Assembly: GCA_900319885.1 (NCBI GenBank)
Contig: ONQH01000049.1
Location: forward strand, 1 to 7,031
Reading direction: 5' to 3'
DNA length: 7,031 nucleotides
DNA from: Candidatus Avelusimicrobium ruminicola
Lineage (GTDB): Bacteria; Elusimicrobiota; Elusimicrobia; Elusimicrobiales; Elusimicrobiaceae
The notes under the pieces are model-generated. The model saw only the letters and a list, made by a program, of their open reading frames with translations. It did not search any database and was not told where the DNA came from. Each line of letters starts with the position of its first letter. The stretch's first letter is position 1. The translations under genes and the position numbers were made by a program. Positions 1 to 6,713 of the stretch are shown piece after piece.

Positions 1-37
1 TGTTATTTCCCTCCGATAAGGATTTCTGTAAATAAAT

Positions 38-370
38 ATGTATAAGACCATTTTATTATTATGCGCTTCCAATTTGTTTATGACTATTGCCTGGTATGGG
101 CATCTTAAATTCAAATCCCGGGCATTATGGTTAGTGATAGTGGCAAGTTGGGGTATTGCTTTTTTTGAGTATTGTTTGCAAGTTCCCGCCAACCGGATTG
201 GAAGCAACTATTTCACCGTAACCCAATTAAAAGTCCTGCAAGAGATTATTACCCTTACGGTTTTTGCCGGCTTTAGTGCTTGGTATTTCAAAGAAAGTTT
301 TAGGTGGAATCACCTAGTAGGGTTTTTATGTTTGGTAGCGGCTGTATTCTTTGTATTTAAGAAATGGTAA
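38..370 (+). CDS. DMT-superfamily small membrane protein (DUF486 / DMT_6 type)
   Basis: A 110-residue, very hydrophobic inner-membrane protein with about four predicted helices (roughly residues 2-18, 28-46, 66-84 and 91-108). The stretches AWYGHLKFK (residues 18-26), FFEYCLQVPANRIG (42-55), QLKVLQEIITL (63-73) and the C-terminal WNHLVGF...FKKW (90-110) are what I recognise as the DUF486 family, a small four-helix branch of the drug/metabolite transporter superfamily. Members are about 110-120 residues, so this copy is full length. The substrate is unknown for the family and nothing here reveals it. The ATG at 38 is the only start that preserves the first helix. The nearest Shine-Dalgarno-like AAGGA (18-22) lies 15 nt upstream, which is long. 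It precedes the efflux operon by 59 bp with no visible terminator between them, so cotranscription is possible but unproven. Confidence 0.85.
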   Translation: MYKTILLLCASNLFMTIAWYGHLKFKSRALWLVIVASWGIAFFEYCLQVPANRIGSNYFTVTQLKVLQEIITLTVFAGFSAWYFKESFRWNHLVGFLCLVAAVFFVFKKW

Positions 371-429
371 AAATGCAATAAATTTTTGTTTGTTTGTGTT
401 TGTAAAGAGAATGTTTTAGGGGTGTTATT

Positions 430-1770
430 ATGAATCTCTCCACGATTAAATATGGGGTTTTAGTATTGGCGGTTACGTGTGCACTGGGGGTGCGGGCGGA
501 AATTGTTTCCGTAAAAACCGATAGCCCTACCCCGGTAGCGGAACCTGTCCCGTTGGGGGCAGACGGGAAACCGTTGCTGGATATTTACGGAACCCTGTCT
601 TTAGAAGATTGTGTGAATTTGGCGTTGGCTAATAGCCCTAGTGCGGTTGCCGCGCAATTAGCTGTGCAAAATGCGCATGTCAATTTGAATTTGGCCAAGT
701 CTCAATTTTTGCCGACCGCATCTGCCGATTTTGGGAGTCGGTATAATATGGGCTCTTCGGTACATGATTACGGAACCTCTAATGTGGCGGCTTCGGCAAA
801 TTTAACATTAAGCGGCCTTACGGACTTGGCCCGTAATGTGCGGATGCAACAAATTTCGGTAGAGCAGGCAGAACTGAATTTTCAAAGTGTTAAGAATGAT
901 TTGGTACGTACCGTACGCAAAAAATATTATGTGTTGCTGGCGGCTCAACGCACGGTGGATATCCGCACCCAATCACGCGAAGTATATGAAGATCAATACA
1001 AACGCACGGCGGAATATTATCGTTTGGGATTACGTCCTAAAGTAGATGTTACTACGGCTGAGGTCAATTTGAATAATGAATCCTTGCGTCTTATCCGTGC
1101 CAAAAATGCGGTGAAAACTGCCAGTGCCTCGCTTGCTAATACGTTAGGGGTTACTACGTCGGCTATTTTGCAGGTGCAGGAAGATGTTTCTTTTGAGCAT
1201 CCTAATTTGACGATGGAAGAGGCTGTGAAAACGGCCTATGAAAACCGTCCGGATGTGCAGTCCTCTGTATTAGATTTGCGTTTAGGAAATTTGCGGGTAA
1301 GCCAAGCCAAGGCGGGTTATTTCCCCACGGTGTCATTATCTGCCGGCTACACAAAAAGCGGGGAAAGCCTTTATTTGGACAGTGAAAATGCCCATGTGGG
1401 GGTAGGGATAGAAATCCCCCTCTTTAATGCGTTTAAGACCTACAACAGTGTTAAACAGGCCAATATCGCCTTGGAAAATACACGCAATAATTCCCGCAGT
1501 TTATTAAATAATGTTTTTTTGGAAGTACAAAATGCCTATATTGCTTTAGACGAAGCGGCCGAAAGTATTCCGCTGGCGGAGTTAAATGCCCAAAAGGCTA
1601 AAGAGAATATGGAACTGGCGCGCGGCCGGTATAACGAAGGTATTGGCGATATGATTGAACTCAAAGATGCCGAAGTGGCTTATACAGACGCGCAAATTAG
1701 TTTGCTGACTGCCCGTTATGATTACGGCTCTGCAGTGGCCGACTTAAAACAAGCTATGGGGACTTACTGA
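430..1770 (+). CDS. TolC-family outer-membrane efflux channel
   Basis: A 446-residue outer-membrane factor, the exit duct of a tripartite efflux pump. A Sec signal peptide occupies residues 1-23 (hydrophobic 9-20, likely cleavage after VRA). Two OEP repeats follow, at about 57-245 and 260-445. The internal duplication is visible: LSLEDCVNLALANSP (57-70) starts the first repeat and LTMEEAVKTAYENRPDV the second, and both continue into long Ala/Asn/Gln-rich helices. The strand-forming stretches FLPTASADFGSRY and YFPTVSLSAGYTKSG sit at matching places in the two halves. Cys17 in the signal region lacks a proper lipobox (preceded by AVT), so this looks like a TolC-type rather than lipidated NodT/OprM-type protein. 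RBS AGGGGTG (418-424) is 5 nt before the ATG. It is the first gene of the operon and the adaptor gene begins 1 bp after its stop, so the two products almost certainly work together. Substrate not predictable. Confidence 0.93.
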   Translation: MNLSTIKYGVLVLAVTCALGVRAEIVSVKTDSPTPVAEPVPLGADGKPLLDIYGTLSLEDCVNLALANSPSAVAAQLAVQNAHVNLNLAKSQFLPTASADFGSRYNMGSSVHDYGTSNVAASANLTLSGLTDLARNVRMQQISVEQAELNFQSVKNDLVRTVRKKYYVLLAAQRTVDIRTQSREVYEDQYKRTAEYYRLGLRPKVDVTTAEVNLNNESLRLIRAKNAVKTASASLANTLGVTTSAILQVQEDVSFEHPNLTMEEAVKTAYENRPDVQSSVLDLRLGNLRVSQAKAGYFPTVSLSAGYTKSGESLYLDSENAHVGVGIEIPLFNAFKTYNSVKQANIALENTRNNSRSLLNNVFLEVQNAYIALDEAAESIPLAELNAQKAKENMELARGRYNEGIGDMIELKDAEVAYTDAQISLLTARYDYGSAVADLKQAMGTY

Positions 1771-1771
1771 T

Positions 1772-3013
1772 ATGAAAAAAGTGTGGAATTTAATCAAACG
1801 TGGCCTTCGTACCTGTTGGCAGTCTCGTTGGTGGGTAAAATTGATTATTGTGGCGCTGATTTTGGCCGGAATATGGTTTATTAAAGCGCGGTATTTTTCG
1901 GCCCCCACGTTACCCCCCTACCGAATTGCTAAGGTAGAAAAGGGAGACATTGCGGACTTGGTAGAGGCCTCGGGCCCCATCAATCCCGTAAACACCACGG
2001 AAATAGGGGCCTTGGTTTCGGGTGAGATTTTGAAAATCTACGTAGACTATAATAGTGAAGTAAAAAAAGGAGACTTGATGGCGGTGATTGACCAAACGCA
2101 AATTTTGGCCAGTTTAGAGGAAGCGCGTGCCAGTTTATCCTCTGCCAAGGAAAGTCTAGCCTCGTCTACCAAAGCCTATGACTTAGCCAAATTAAATTAT
2201 CAACGCTACCAAGAATTATATAAGAAGGAATATGTTTCCAAAGTGGCGTTGGAAGAATACGAACTGGCCTATGTAAATGCTAAGAGTTCCTTGAACGCGG
2301 CCAAGGCCAGTGTGGTGCGGGCACAGTCCAATGTGGATACGGCCGAGAAAAATCTTTCTAATACGCGCATTGTTTCGCCGATTGACGGGGTCGTTTTAAC
2401 ACGCAAAGTAAGCGAAGGGCAAACCATTACGGCCGGTTTTTCTACACCGGAATTATTTGTGGTAGCCCAAGATTTAACTAAAATGCAAATTGAAGCCAAA
2501 GTGTCTGAGGCGGATATTGTCAAAATCCAACCGGGGCAACGCGCTTCGTTTACGTTAGACGGTTATATGGGTGAAAAATTTGAAGGGAAAGTTCGTCAGG
2601 TACGTACCAATTATGTGGATACCTCCAGTTCCTCCAATTCATCTAGCAGCACTTCATACACGGTGATTGTGGATGTGGATAATGCCGATTTGCGTTTGAA
2701 ACCGGGCATGACCGCCACCATGACCATCTACACACAAGATAAACATGATGTACTTGTAGTCCCCAACGAAGCTCTGCGTTTCTCCCCCTCTTTTAATAAA
2801 AAGACGTATGATAATACGGGCGTATGGAAGGTACAACGTGGGCAAGAGCCGCAACGTGTAGATGTGTCTATCGGTATTATTGCTACTAAAAATACCGAAA
2901 TTACGGGTGGAGACCTGCAAGAAGGTGATCGCGTAATTATTGGGGAGAATAATCTTAAATCCGCCGGGATGACAAGCATGACGCCTCCGCGAGGCGGTCC
3001 GCGCCGTAGATAG
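1772..3013 (+). CDS. macA: MacA/HlyD-family periplasmic adaptor of an ABC efflux pump
   Basis: A 413-residue membrane-fusion protein that bridges the inner-membrane ABC transporter and the TolC-like channel. One N-terminal transmembrane anchor (about residues 20-38) follows a basic cytoplasmic head. Next comes the first half of a lipoyl-like domain (about 75-108, with ALVSGEILKIYVDYNSEVKKGD), a long alpha-hairpin coiled coil (about 110-196), and the second lipoyl half (197-220, with TRIVSPIDGVVLTRKVSEGQ). Beta-barrel and membrane-proximal domains reach about residue 395. The tail TPPRGGPRRR is basic and probably disordered. A serine-rich loop (284-295) interrupts the beta-barrel region. Length and order match MacA. 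The ATG is 1 bp after the tolC-like stop, with GGGG (1758-1761) inside the upstream coding region as a modest ribosome site. The symbol is by family resemblance. YknX-like adaptors are the nearest alternative. Confidence 0.88.
   Translation: MKKVWNLIKRGLRTCWQSRWWVKLIIVALILAGIWFIKARYFSAPTLPPYRIAKVEKGDIADLVEASGPINPVNTTEIGALVSGEILKIYVDYNSEVKKGDLMAVIDQTQILASLEEARASLSSAKESLASSTKAYDLAKLNYQRYQELYKKEYVSKVALEEYELAYVNAKSSLNAAKASVVRAQSNVDTAEKNLSNTRIVSPIDGVVLTRKVSEGQTITAGFSTPELFVVAQDLTKMQIEAKVSEADIVKIQPGQRASFTLDGYMGEKFEGKVRQVRTNYVDTSSSSNSSSSTSYTVIVDVDNADLRLKPGMTATMTIYTQDKHDVLVVPNEALRFSPSFNKKTYDNTGVWKVQRGQEPQRVDVSIGIIATKNTEITGGDLQEGDRVIIGENNLKSAGMTSMTPPRGGPRRR
2982..2996 (+). other. GC-rich hairpin at 3' end of the adaptor gene
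   Basis: CGCCTC (2982-2987) and GAGGCG (2991-2996) form a 6-bp GC stem with a 3-nt loop, inside the last codons of the adaptor gene. It ends 15 nt before the TAGGAGA ribosome site of the ATPase gene. No U-run follows, so it is not a terminator. It could tune mRNA stability or translational coupling, or simply reflect the PPRGG coding. Confidence 0.3.
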
Positions 3014-3022
3014 GAGACCCCT

Positions 3023-3751
3023 ATGTCGTTAATTGACACGCGCGATTTGTATAAGATTTACCAAGTGGGTGACGTAGAAGTAAAAGCCCTTAACGGGGTC
3101 AGTATTTCTATTGAACAGGGCGAATTTGTGGCTGTTATGGGCCCTTCCGGTTCAGGGAAGTCTACCTTTATGAATATTTTAGGTTGTTTAGATAAACCGA
3201 CCAGAGGCACGTATATTTTGGACGGTATTGATGTAACCGCTACGGATTTATCTAAGTTGGCCGGCGTGCGCAATCATAAGATTGGGTTTGTATTTCAAGG
3301 GTTTAACCTCATTAAACGTACTACGGCGATTGAAAACGTGGAACTGCCTATGATTTACAACCACACCCCTGCCGCAAAACGTCATCAAAAAGCCATGGAA
3401 GCGTTGGAGGCAGTGGGCTTGGCCCAACGTGCGTATCACTTGCCCAATCAACTTTCCGGCGGACAACAGCAGCGTGTGGCTATTGCGCGTAGTTTAGTAT
3501 GTGATGCCCCCATTATTTTTGCTGACGAACCCACCGGTAACCTAGATACTAAAATGAGTATTGAAGTGATGGATTTATTTACCCGCCTTAATAAAGAGAT
3601 GGGCAAGACCATTATTTTAATCACGCATGAGCCGGATATTGCTCAGTATGCCACGCGCCTTATCAAATTTAAGGACGGACAAAAAATGAGCGATGAACGT
3701 CAAACGCCCACGGGAGCCAAACCCTCCCCCAAGGAGGATACAGATGCTTGA
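3023..3751 (+). CDS. MacB/LolD-type ABC transporter ATP-binding protein
   Basis: A 242-residue ATPase that powers the efflux pump from the cytoplasmic face. All ABC motifs are present and intact: Walker A GPSGSGKST (40-48), Q-loop Gln92 in VFQGFNL, signature LSGGQQQ (144-150), Walker B IIFADE (164-169) with catalytic Glu169, D-loop GNLD (172-175) and switch His202 in ITHE. The sequence around Gly25-Val38 and the LDKPTRGTY segment are typical of the MacB/LolD/FtsE class. The charged, proline-containing tail after about 225 looks disordered. RBS TAGGAGA (3011-3017) overlaps the adaptor stop codon and gives good spacing to the ATG. The gene overlaps the permease start by 8 bp. In E. coli MacB this domain is fused to the permease; here it is a separate chain, as in YknY or SalX-type systems. 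Confidence 0.93.
   Translation: MSLIDTRDLYKIYQVGDVEVKALNGVSISIEQGEFVAVMGPSGSGKSTFMNILGCLDKPTRGTYILDGIDVTATDLSKLAGVRNHKIGFVFQGFNLIKRTTAIENVELPMIYNHTPAAKRHQKAMEALEAVGLAQRAYHLPNQLSGGQQQRVAIARSLVCDAPIIFADEPTGNLDTKMSIEVMDLFTRLNKEMGKTIILITHEPDIAQYATRLIKFKDGQKMSDERQTPTGAKPSPKEDTDA
3731..3737 (+). promoter_or_regulatory. Strong Shine-Dalgarno fixing the permease start
   Basis: AAGGAGG lies 6 nt before the ATG at 3744. This favours that start over the in-frame ATG at 3693, which would add 17 Pro/Arg-rich residues, has no comparable ribosome site and would overlap the ATPase gene by 59 bp. Confidence 0.85.
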
Positions 3752-4973
3752 TTCCTTTTTAGCGGTATTTAAGATTTCACTCAAAGCCATTTTTGCCAAT
3801 AAAATGCGGGCGGCACTTACCAGCCTGGGTATTATTATTGGGGTGGCGGCTGTTATTACTGTACTTGCGGTAGGTAGTGCGACTAAAAAAAGTATTGCGG
3901 AACGTTTTTCCAACATGGGCACAAACATTATTTTCTTGCGCCAGCCTTGGGATTTGGATGAGTCTATTTCTTCGCCCAAAGATGTAACGATGGATGATGT
4001 GGTGGCTATCCGGGAAATTGAAGGCGTATCCGCCGCGGCGCCTTATATCCAAACCAGTTTTAATGTAAAATACAAAAACACGAGCGTCAGCCTGAGTGCT
4101 TTGGCTACGGATACGGATATTCTAAAGGCCTACGATTGGTCCGTGGCAAAAGGACGCCCGTTTACGGAAAAGGAAATTGCCAATTATGCGCAAGTAATGG
4201 TGATTGGGGCAACTGCGGCGCAAACTATTTTTGGGGATGTAGACCCGCTAAACAAGACGGTCGTGCTGGATAATATCCCGTTTACCGTGGTGGGCGTTAC
4301 CAAGAAAACCGGCTCTAGCGGTTTTGGTTTTAACATTGATGAAGGGGCGCTAATTCCCTACACTACCGGCAAGGTAAAACTCAATGCAGGCGGTTGGCAA
4401 AGTTCTAACCGACGTGCGTTAGACCGCGTGGTAATTAAAGTGGATGATTTTAATAAAATTGAAAATACCAAGGTGGATATTGCTAACTCTGTGCGAAACA
4501 CCCACCATATCCATCCGCTCGGGAAGGATGATTTCCAGTTAGATGATTTTGCTTCCTTTGTGGAACAGGCTAAAAGCACCGGTAATACCATGAGTTTGTT
4601 TTTAGGTATTATTGGGGCAGTATCCTTGATTGTGGGTGGTATTGGCGTAATGAATATTATGCTAGTGTCAGTGACCGAACGTACCCGTGAAATCGGTATT
4701 CGTATGGCAATTGGCGCTACCAGTTGGAATATTCGTCTTCAATTTTTGGTAGAATCTGTTACCCTTTCTTGTATGGGCGGATTGATTGGTATTATCTTAG
4801 GGATTATATTTACCGTGTTTGTAGCCAAGTATATGTCATTATCGGCGCAACTAAGTGTATGGGCTATTTTAGTATCGGCCGGGTTCTCTGCTGCTACCGG
4901 GATATTCTTCGGGTACTATCCGGCGTATAAGGCTTCAAAATTAACCCCCATTGATGCACTAAGGTACGAATAA
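3744..4973 (+). CDS. MacB/FtsX-family ABC transporter permease
   Basis: A 409-residue inner-membrane permease of the MacB mechanotransmission type. The N-terminal amphipathic segment and ANKMRAALTSLGIIIGVAAV lead into TM1 (about residues 22-44). A large periplasmic MacB_PCD domain follows (about 45-275). The FtsX domain has three helices at about 283-303, 340-362 and 370-390, with the conserved coupling segment ERTREIGIRMAIG (312-324) between TM2 and TM3 and the family-typical ending YPAYKASKLTPIDALRYE. Complete, with all expected parts. The start at 3744 is chosen from the Shine-Dalgarno site and because MacB-family permeases begin just ahead of this helix. It overlaps the ATPase gene by 8 bp, implying translational coupling. 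It partners with the preceding ATPase, adaptor and channel. In known MacAB-TolC pumps the substrates are macrolides, peptides, toxins or heme precursors; which applies here cannot be read from sequence. Confidence 0.92.
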   Translation: MLDSFLAVFKISLKAIFANKMRAALTSLGIIIGVAAVITVLAVGSATKKSIAERFSNMGTNIIFLRQPWDLDESISSPKDVTMDDVVAIREIEGVSAAAPYIQTSFNVKYKNTSVSLSALATDTDILKAYDWSVAKGRPFTEKEIANYAQVMVIGATAAQTIFGDVDPLNKTVVLDNIPFTVVGVTKKTGSSGFGFNIDEGALIPYTTGKVKLNAGGWQSSNRRALDRVVIKVDDFNKIENTKVDIANSVRNTHHIHPLGKDDFQLDDFASFVEQAKSTGNTMSLFLGIIGAVSLIVGGIGVMNIMLVSVTERTREIGIRMAIGATSWNIRLQFLVESVTLSCMGGLIGIILGIIFTVFVAKYMSLSAQLSVWAILVSAGFSAATGIFFGYYPAYKASKLTPIDALRYE

Positions 4974-4982
4974 ATGGCTTTC

Positions 4983-5015
4983 AATCCCCCGGTTGTACGT
5001 CGGGGGATTATTTTT
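4983..5015 (+). terminator. Rho-independent terminator of the efflux operon
   Basis: AATCCCCCG (4983-4991) pairs perfectly with CGGGGGATT (5001-5009) across a 9-nt loop, followed by a T-run (5011-5015). It begins 10 bp after the permease stop and separates the efflux operon from the sigma-factor operon. Confidence 0.92.
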
Positions 5016-5047
5016 GTAACAAATTGCAATAAATAAATAAGGAACTG

Positions 5048-5056
5048 TGTTATTAT
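5048..5056 (+). promoter_or_regulatory. Candidate extended -10 promoter of the sigma operon
   Basis: TGT-TATTAT reads as an extended -10 (5 of 6 to TATAAT, with the TG dinucleotide). An alternative is TTGCAA (5024-5029) with TGTTAT (5048-5053) at 18-bp spacing. Initiation would fall about 5062-5064, which would suit translation from the second ATG at 5072 rather than the first at 5060. A promoter is needed here because a terminator lies just upstream, but the exact elements are uncertain. Confidence 0.3.
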
Positions 5057-5059
5057 ACT

Positions 5060-5644
5060 ATGGAACACAATATGAGCGCGCATAGTGATGATGAATTGGT
5101 GGTATTGTTTGCCCAGGGGCAGAGTGAGGCGTTTGAAGAACTCCTCTTGCGCCATAAAAATGGGTTATATCAATATATCCTCTCTTTGGTAAAAGATGAG
5201 GGTGCCGCCGGAGATCTTTTTCAGGAAGTGTTCCTGGCACTTTATACGCACGCAGCGGATTTTAAGGCGCAGGGGAAGGTAAAATCGTGGTTGTTTTTAA
5301 CAGCGCGTAATAAGTCATTAAATTATCTGCGCGACCACAAATCACTTTCCTCGTTGGATGAACAAGACGAAGAAGGAAACGAATTTTGGCATGAAATATT
5401 GCCGGATGGGGAAGCCTCTCAATTAGAGCAATTAACCCAGCAGGAGCACGTAGAGCAAATTCGTGAAATTGTATCTAGTTTGCCCCCCCATCAACAGGAA
5501 GTCTTGTATTTAAGGCCGTATTTTTCGTTTAAGGAAATAGCGGAAATGGTGGGCAAGCCGATAGGCACTGTACTAGCGGACTGCCACCGGGGTTTAGAGA
5601 AGATACGTAAAATTTTAATGGACCAACCAGAGGTAGAGTTATGA
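5060..5644 (+). CDS. ECF-type RNA polymerase sigma factor
   Basis: A 194-residue two-domain sigma-70-family protein of extracytoplasmic-function size, lacking regions 1.1 and 3. Region 2 spans about residues 24-94, with the core-binding and -10 segment GDLFQEVFLALY (51-62) and the signature KVKSWLFLTARNKSLNYLRDHK (from 73). An acidic linker follows (100-125). Region 4 covers about 128-186, with LPPHQQEVLYLR, then the helix-turn-helix FKEIAEMVGKPIGTV (157-171). The recognition helix reads LADCHRGLEKIRK instead of the more usual KSRLHRARK-like sequence, so the target -35 may be unusual. Start is ambiguous: ATG 5060 has AAGGAA 15 nt upstream (too far), while ATG 5072 (MSAHSDDELV) has GGA 7 nt upstream and gives the more typical N-terminus. 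The gene overlaps the following anti-sigma gene by ATGA, the classical arrangement for a sigma and its inhibitor. Confidence 0.92.
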   Translation: MEHNMSAHSDDELVVLFAQGQSEAFEELLLRHKNGLYQYILSLVKDEGAAGDLFQEVFLALYTHAADFKAQGKVKSWLFLTARNKSLNYLRDHKSLSSLDEQDEEGNEFWHEILPDGEASQLEQLTQQEHVEQIREIVSSLPPHQQEVLYLRPYFSFKEIAEMVGKPIGTVLADCHRGLEKIRKILMDQPEVEL

Positions 5645-6033
5645 CTTGCAAACAAATTCTTTTATATCAAAGCGGGGAATTAAACCCGCAAGAAGCCGAA
5701 GCCTTCAAAAAGCATTTGGCTACCTGCAAAGCCTGTCAAGCACGTCTGGCACTTGCCCAGGCTACGGAGCAAAGCCTTACTGCCCCGGCTGCCCCGGCCG
5801 CGCTGATAGAAAAAGTGCTGCAGAAGACCACTCGCCGGCCCAGTCTCTTCAAGCGTTTTAGGATGGTATTAGCCGGTAGCATGACGATGGTAGCACTAGC
5901 GGTAGGGGTGGGTATGTATATGCACCAACAGCCGGCTACCAATGCGGAATTCGTAGCATATATGAACCAAAGTAACCAAACTGAATATGTTACATTTGCG
6001 CAGGATTTAGATTTGTTAGAACAAATATACTAG
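5641..6033 (+). CDS. Zinc-finger (ZAS/zf-HC2-like) transmembrane anti-sigma factor
   Basis: A 130-residue single-pass membrane protein. The cytoplasmic N-terminus has Cys3, then His25-x3-Cys29-x2-Cys32, the HxxxCxxC zinc-binding anti-sigma pattern; YQSGELNPQEAEAFKKHL between them matches the helix usually seen before the His. An Ala/Pro linker (47-54) leads to a basic stretch (RRPSLFKRFR, 65-74), then one transmembrane helix (about 75-94). Only about 35 residues remain outside, ending in the acidic sequence DLDLLEQIY. It should hold the upstream sigma factor at the membrane until an envelope signal releases it. The ATG overlaps the sigma stop (ATGA), with GAGGT (5630-5634) 6 nt upstream. The very short periplasmic part has no sensor fold, which suggests that sensing is delegated to another protein, plausibly the next gene product. 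Confidence 0.85.
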   Translation: MTCKQILLYQSGELNPQEAEAFKKHLATCKACQARLALAQATEQSLTAPAAPAALIEKVLQKTTRRPSLFKRFRMVLAGSMTMVALAVGVGMYMHQQPATNAEFVAYMNQSNQTEYVTFAQDLDLLEQIY

Positions 6034-6037
6034 GAGG
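6032..6037 (+). promoter_or_regulatory. Shine-Dalgarno fixing the start of the exported coiled-coil gene
   Basis: AGGAGG sits 6 nt before the ATG at 6044 and overlaps the anti-sigma stop codon (TAG 6031-6033). The alternative in-frame TTG at 6038 directly abuts it and would be too close to be used. Confidence 0.85.
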
Positions 6038-6043
6038 TTGTGT

Positions 6044-6658
6044 ATGAAAAAAATAGTATTAGCGATGTTAGCGGTGTGTGTAAGTGGGCCTCTTTTGGCT
6101 CAGGAAGCGCCGGATGCTGCTGCCCAAAAAGAGAGACCGGCTGTAGAATTTGGCCGCGGGCATGAAGCCTTTGCTAAAGCCCATAAGGAACAAATGGAGA
6201 AAATCAAAGCCAAAGAAACTCAAATGGGCAAATTGGTAACCGAGTATAACAAACTCAAAGAAGGTAAAAAGAAAGATGCCAAACGCGCCGAGATTGAAAA
6301 AGAAGTGGCGGCTATTCGGGATGAACAACTGAAATTTAAACAAGAACAGTTGACCAAGTTTGAAGAACGCCTGGCCGCCATGAAGGAAGAATTAACCAAG
6401 GAAAATACGTCCGAAGCCAAACAAGAATGGGTTACCAAAAAGACGGATGAAGTAATTGCTAATGAAGGTAGTTTACGGGTACTTTTTGAACCCCGCCCCG
6501 GGCAAGGCCCGCGCATGGGTGATGCCAAAGGTCCGCACATGAAGCATCCTCACAAAAAAGGATTCTTCGGCAGAAAAGGTCCGCGTTTTGGTAAAGGGAA
6601 ACAATTACCCCCTCCCCCGGATGCGGAACTACCTGTAGAGCGCCCGGTAGAAAAATAA
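6044..6658 (+). CDS. Exported coiled-coil protein with His/Gly/Lys-rich tail, unknown function
   Basis: A 204-residue protein I do not recognise as a named family. Residues 1-19 form a Sec signal peptide (KK, hydrophobic core, likely cleavage after LLA). Residues about 36-140 are almost entirely charged helix (Lys/Glu/Gln/Ala-rich) with heptad-like spacing, likely an antiparallel coiled coil or helical hairpin broken near EGKKKD (73-78). The C-terminal third is low complexity: Gly/Pro/Arg/Lys-rich, with HMKHPHKK (165-172), then a proline tract and an acidic end. A small periplasmic helical protein encoded right after a sigma/anti-sigma pair recalls CpxP/Spy-like chaperones and CnrX/ZraP-type metal sensors, but no LTxxQ motif is visible, so that role is inference. 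The His cluster could bind metal. It follows the anti-sigma stop by 10 bp, so it belongs to the same operon, which ends at the terminator downstream. Confidence 0.8.
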   Translation: MKKIVLAMLAVCVSGPLLAQEAPDAAAQKERPAVEFGRGHEAFAKAHKEQMEKIKAKETQMGKLVTEYNKLKEGKKKDAKRAEIEKEVAAIRDEQLKFKQEQLTKFEERLAAMKEELTKENTSEAKQEWVTKKTDEVIANEGSLRVLFEPRPGQGPRMGDAKGPHMKHPHKKGFFGRKGPRFGKGKQLPPPPDAELPVERPVEK

Positions 6659-6679
6659 GTCAAATCCGTTACTAGATGT

Positions 6680-6709
6680 ATGCCCCGCCTGAGTAGGCGG
6701 GGCATTTTT
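6680..6709 (+). terminator. Rho-independent terminator of the sigma operon
   Basis: ATGCCCCGCCT (6680-6690) pairs with AGGCGGGGCAT (6695-6705) around the tetraloop GAGT, and the U-run TTTTT (6705-6709) overlaps the base of the stem. It lies 21 bp after the last stop codon. It is also the outer end of the left arm of the 60-bp inverted repeat. Confidence 0.92.
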
Positions 6710-6713
6710 AGTT

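Noticed and set aside
384..406. T/G-rich repeat tract before the channel gene as a phase-variable repeat
   Set aside because: The TTTG units are irregular and few, so slippage-type phase variation is not supported.
469..495. Lipobox making the TolC-like protein a lipoprotein
   Set aside because: Cys17 is preceded by AVT, not a Gly/Ala/Ser lipobox, and a good signal peptidase I site (VRA) follows at residues 21-23.
1910..3039. Minus-strand open frames opposite the adaptor and ATPase genes
   Set aside because: They are antisense to well-supported family genes, show low-complexity or implausible protein composition, and lack ribosome sites.
3693..3743. N-terminal extension of the permease from the upstream ATG at 3693
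   Set aside because: The extra residues are Pro/Arg-rich, lie inside the ATPase gene's 3' end, lack a ribosome site, and the AAGGAGG before 3744 is far stronger.
6038..6043. TTG start adding two residues to the exported coiled-coil protein
   Set aside because: It directly abuts the Shine-Dalgarno AGGAGG, leaving no spacing, while ATG 6044 has ideal 6-nt spacing and starts a clean signal peptide.
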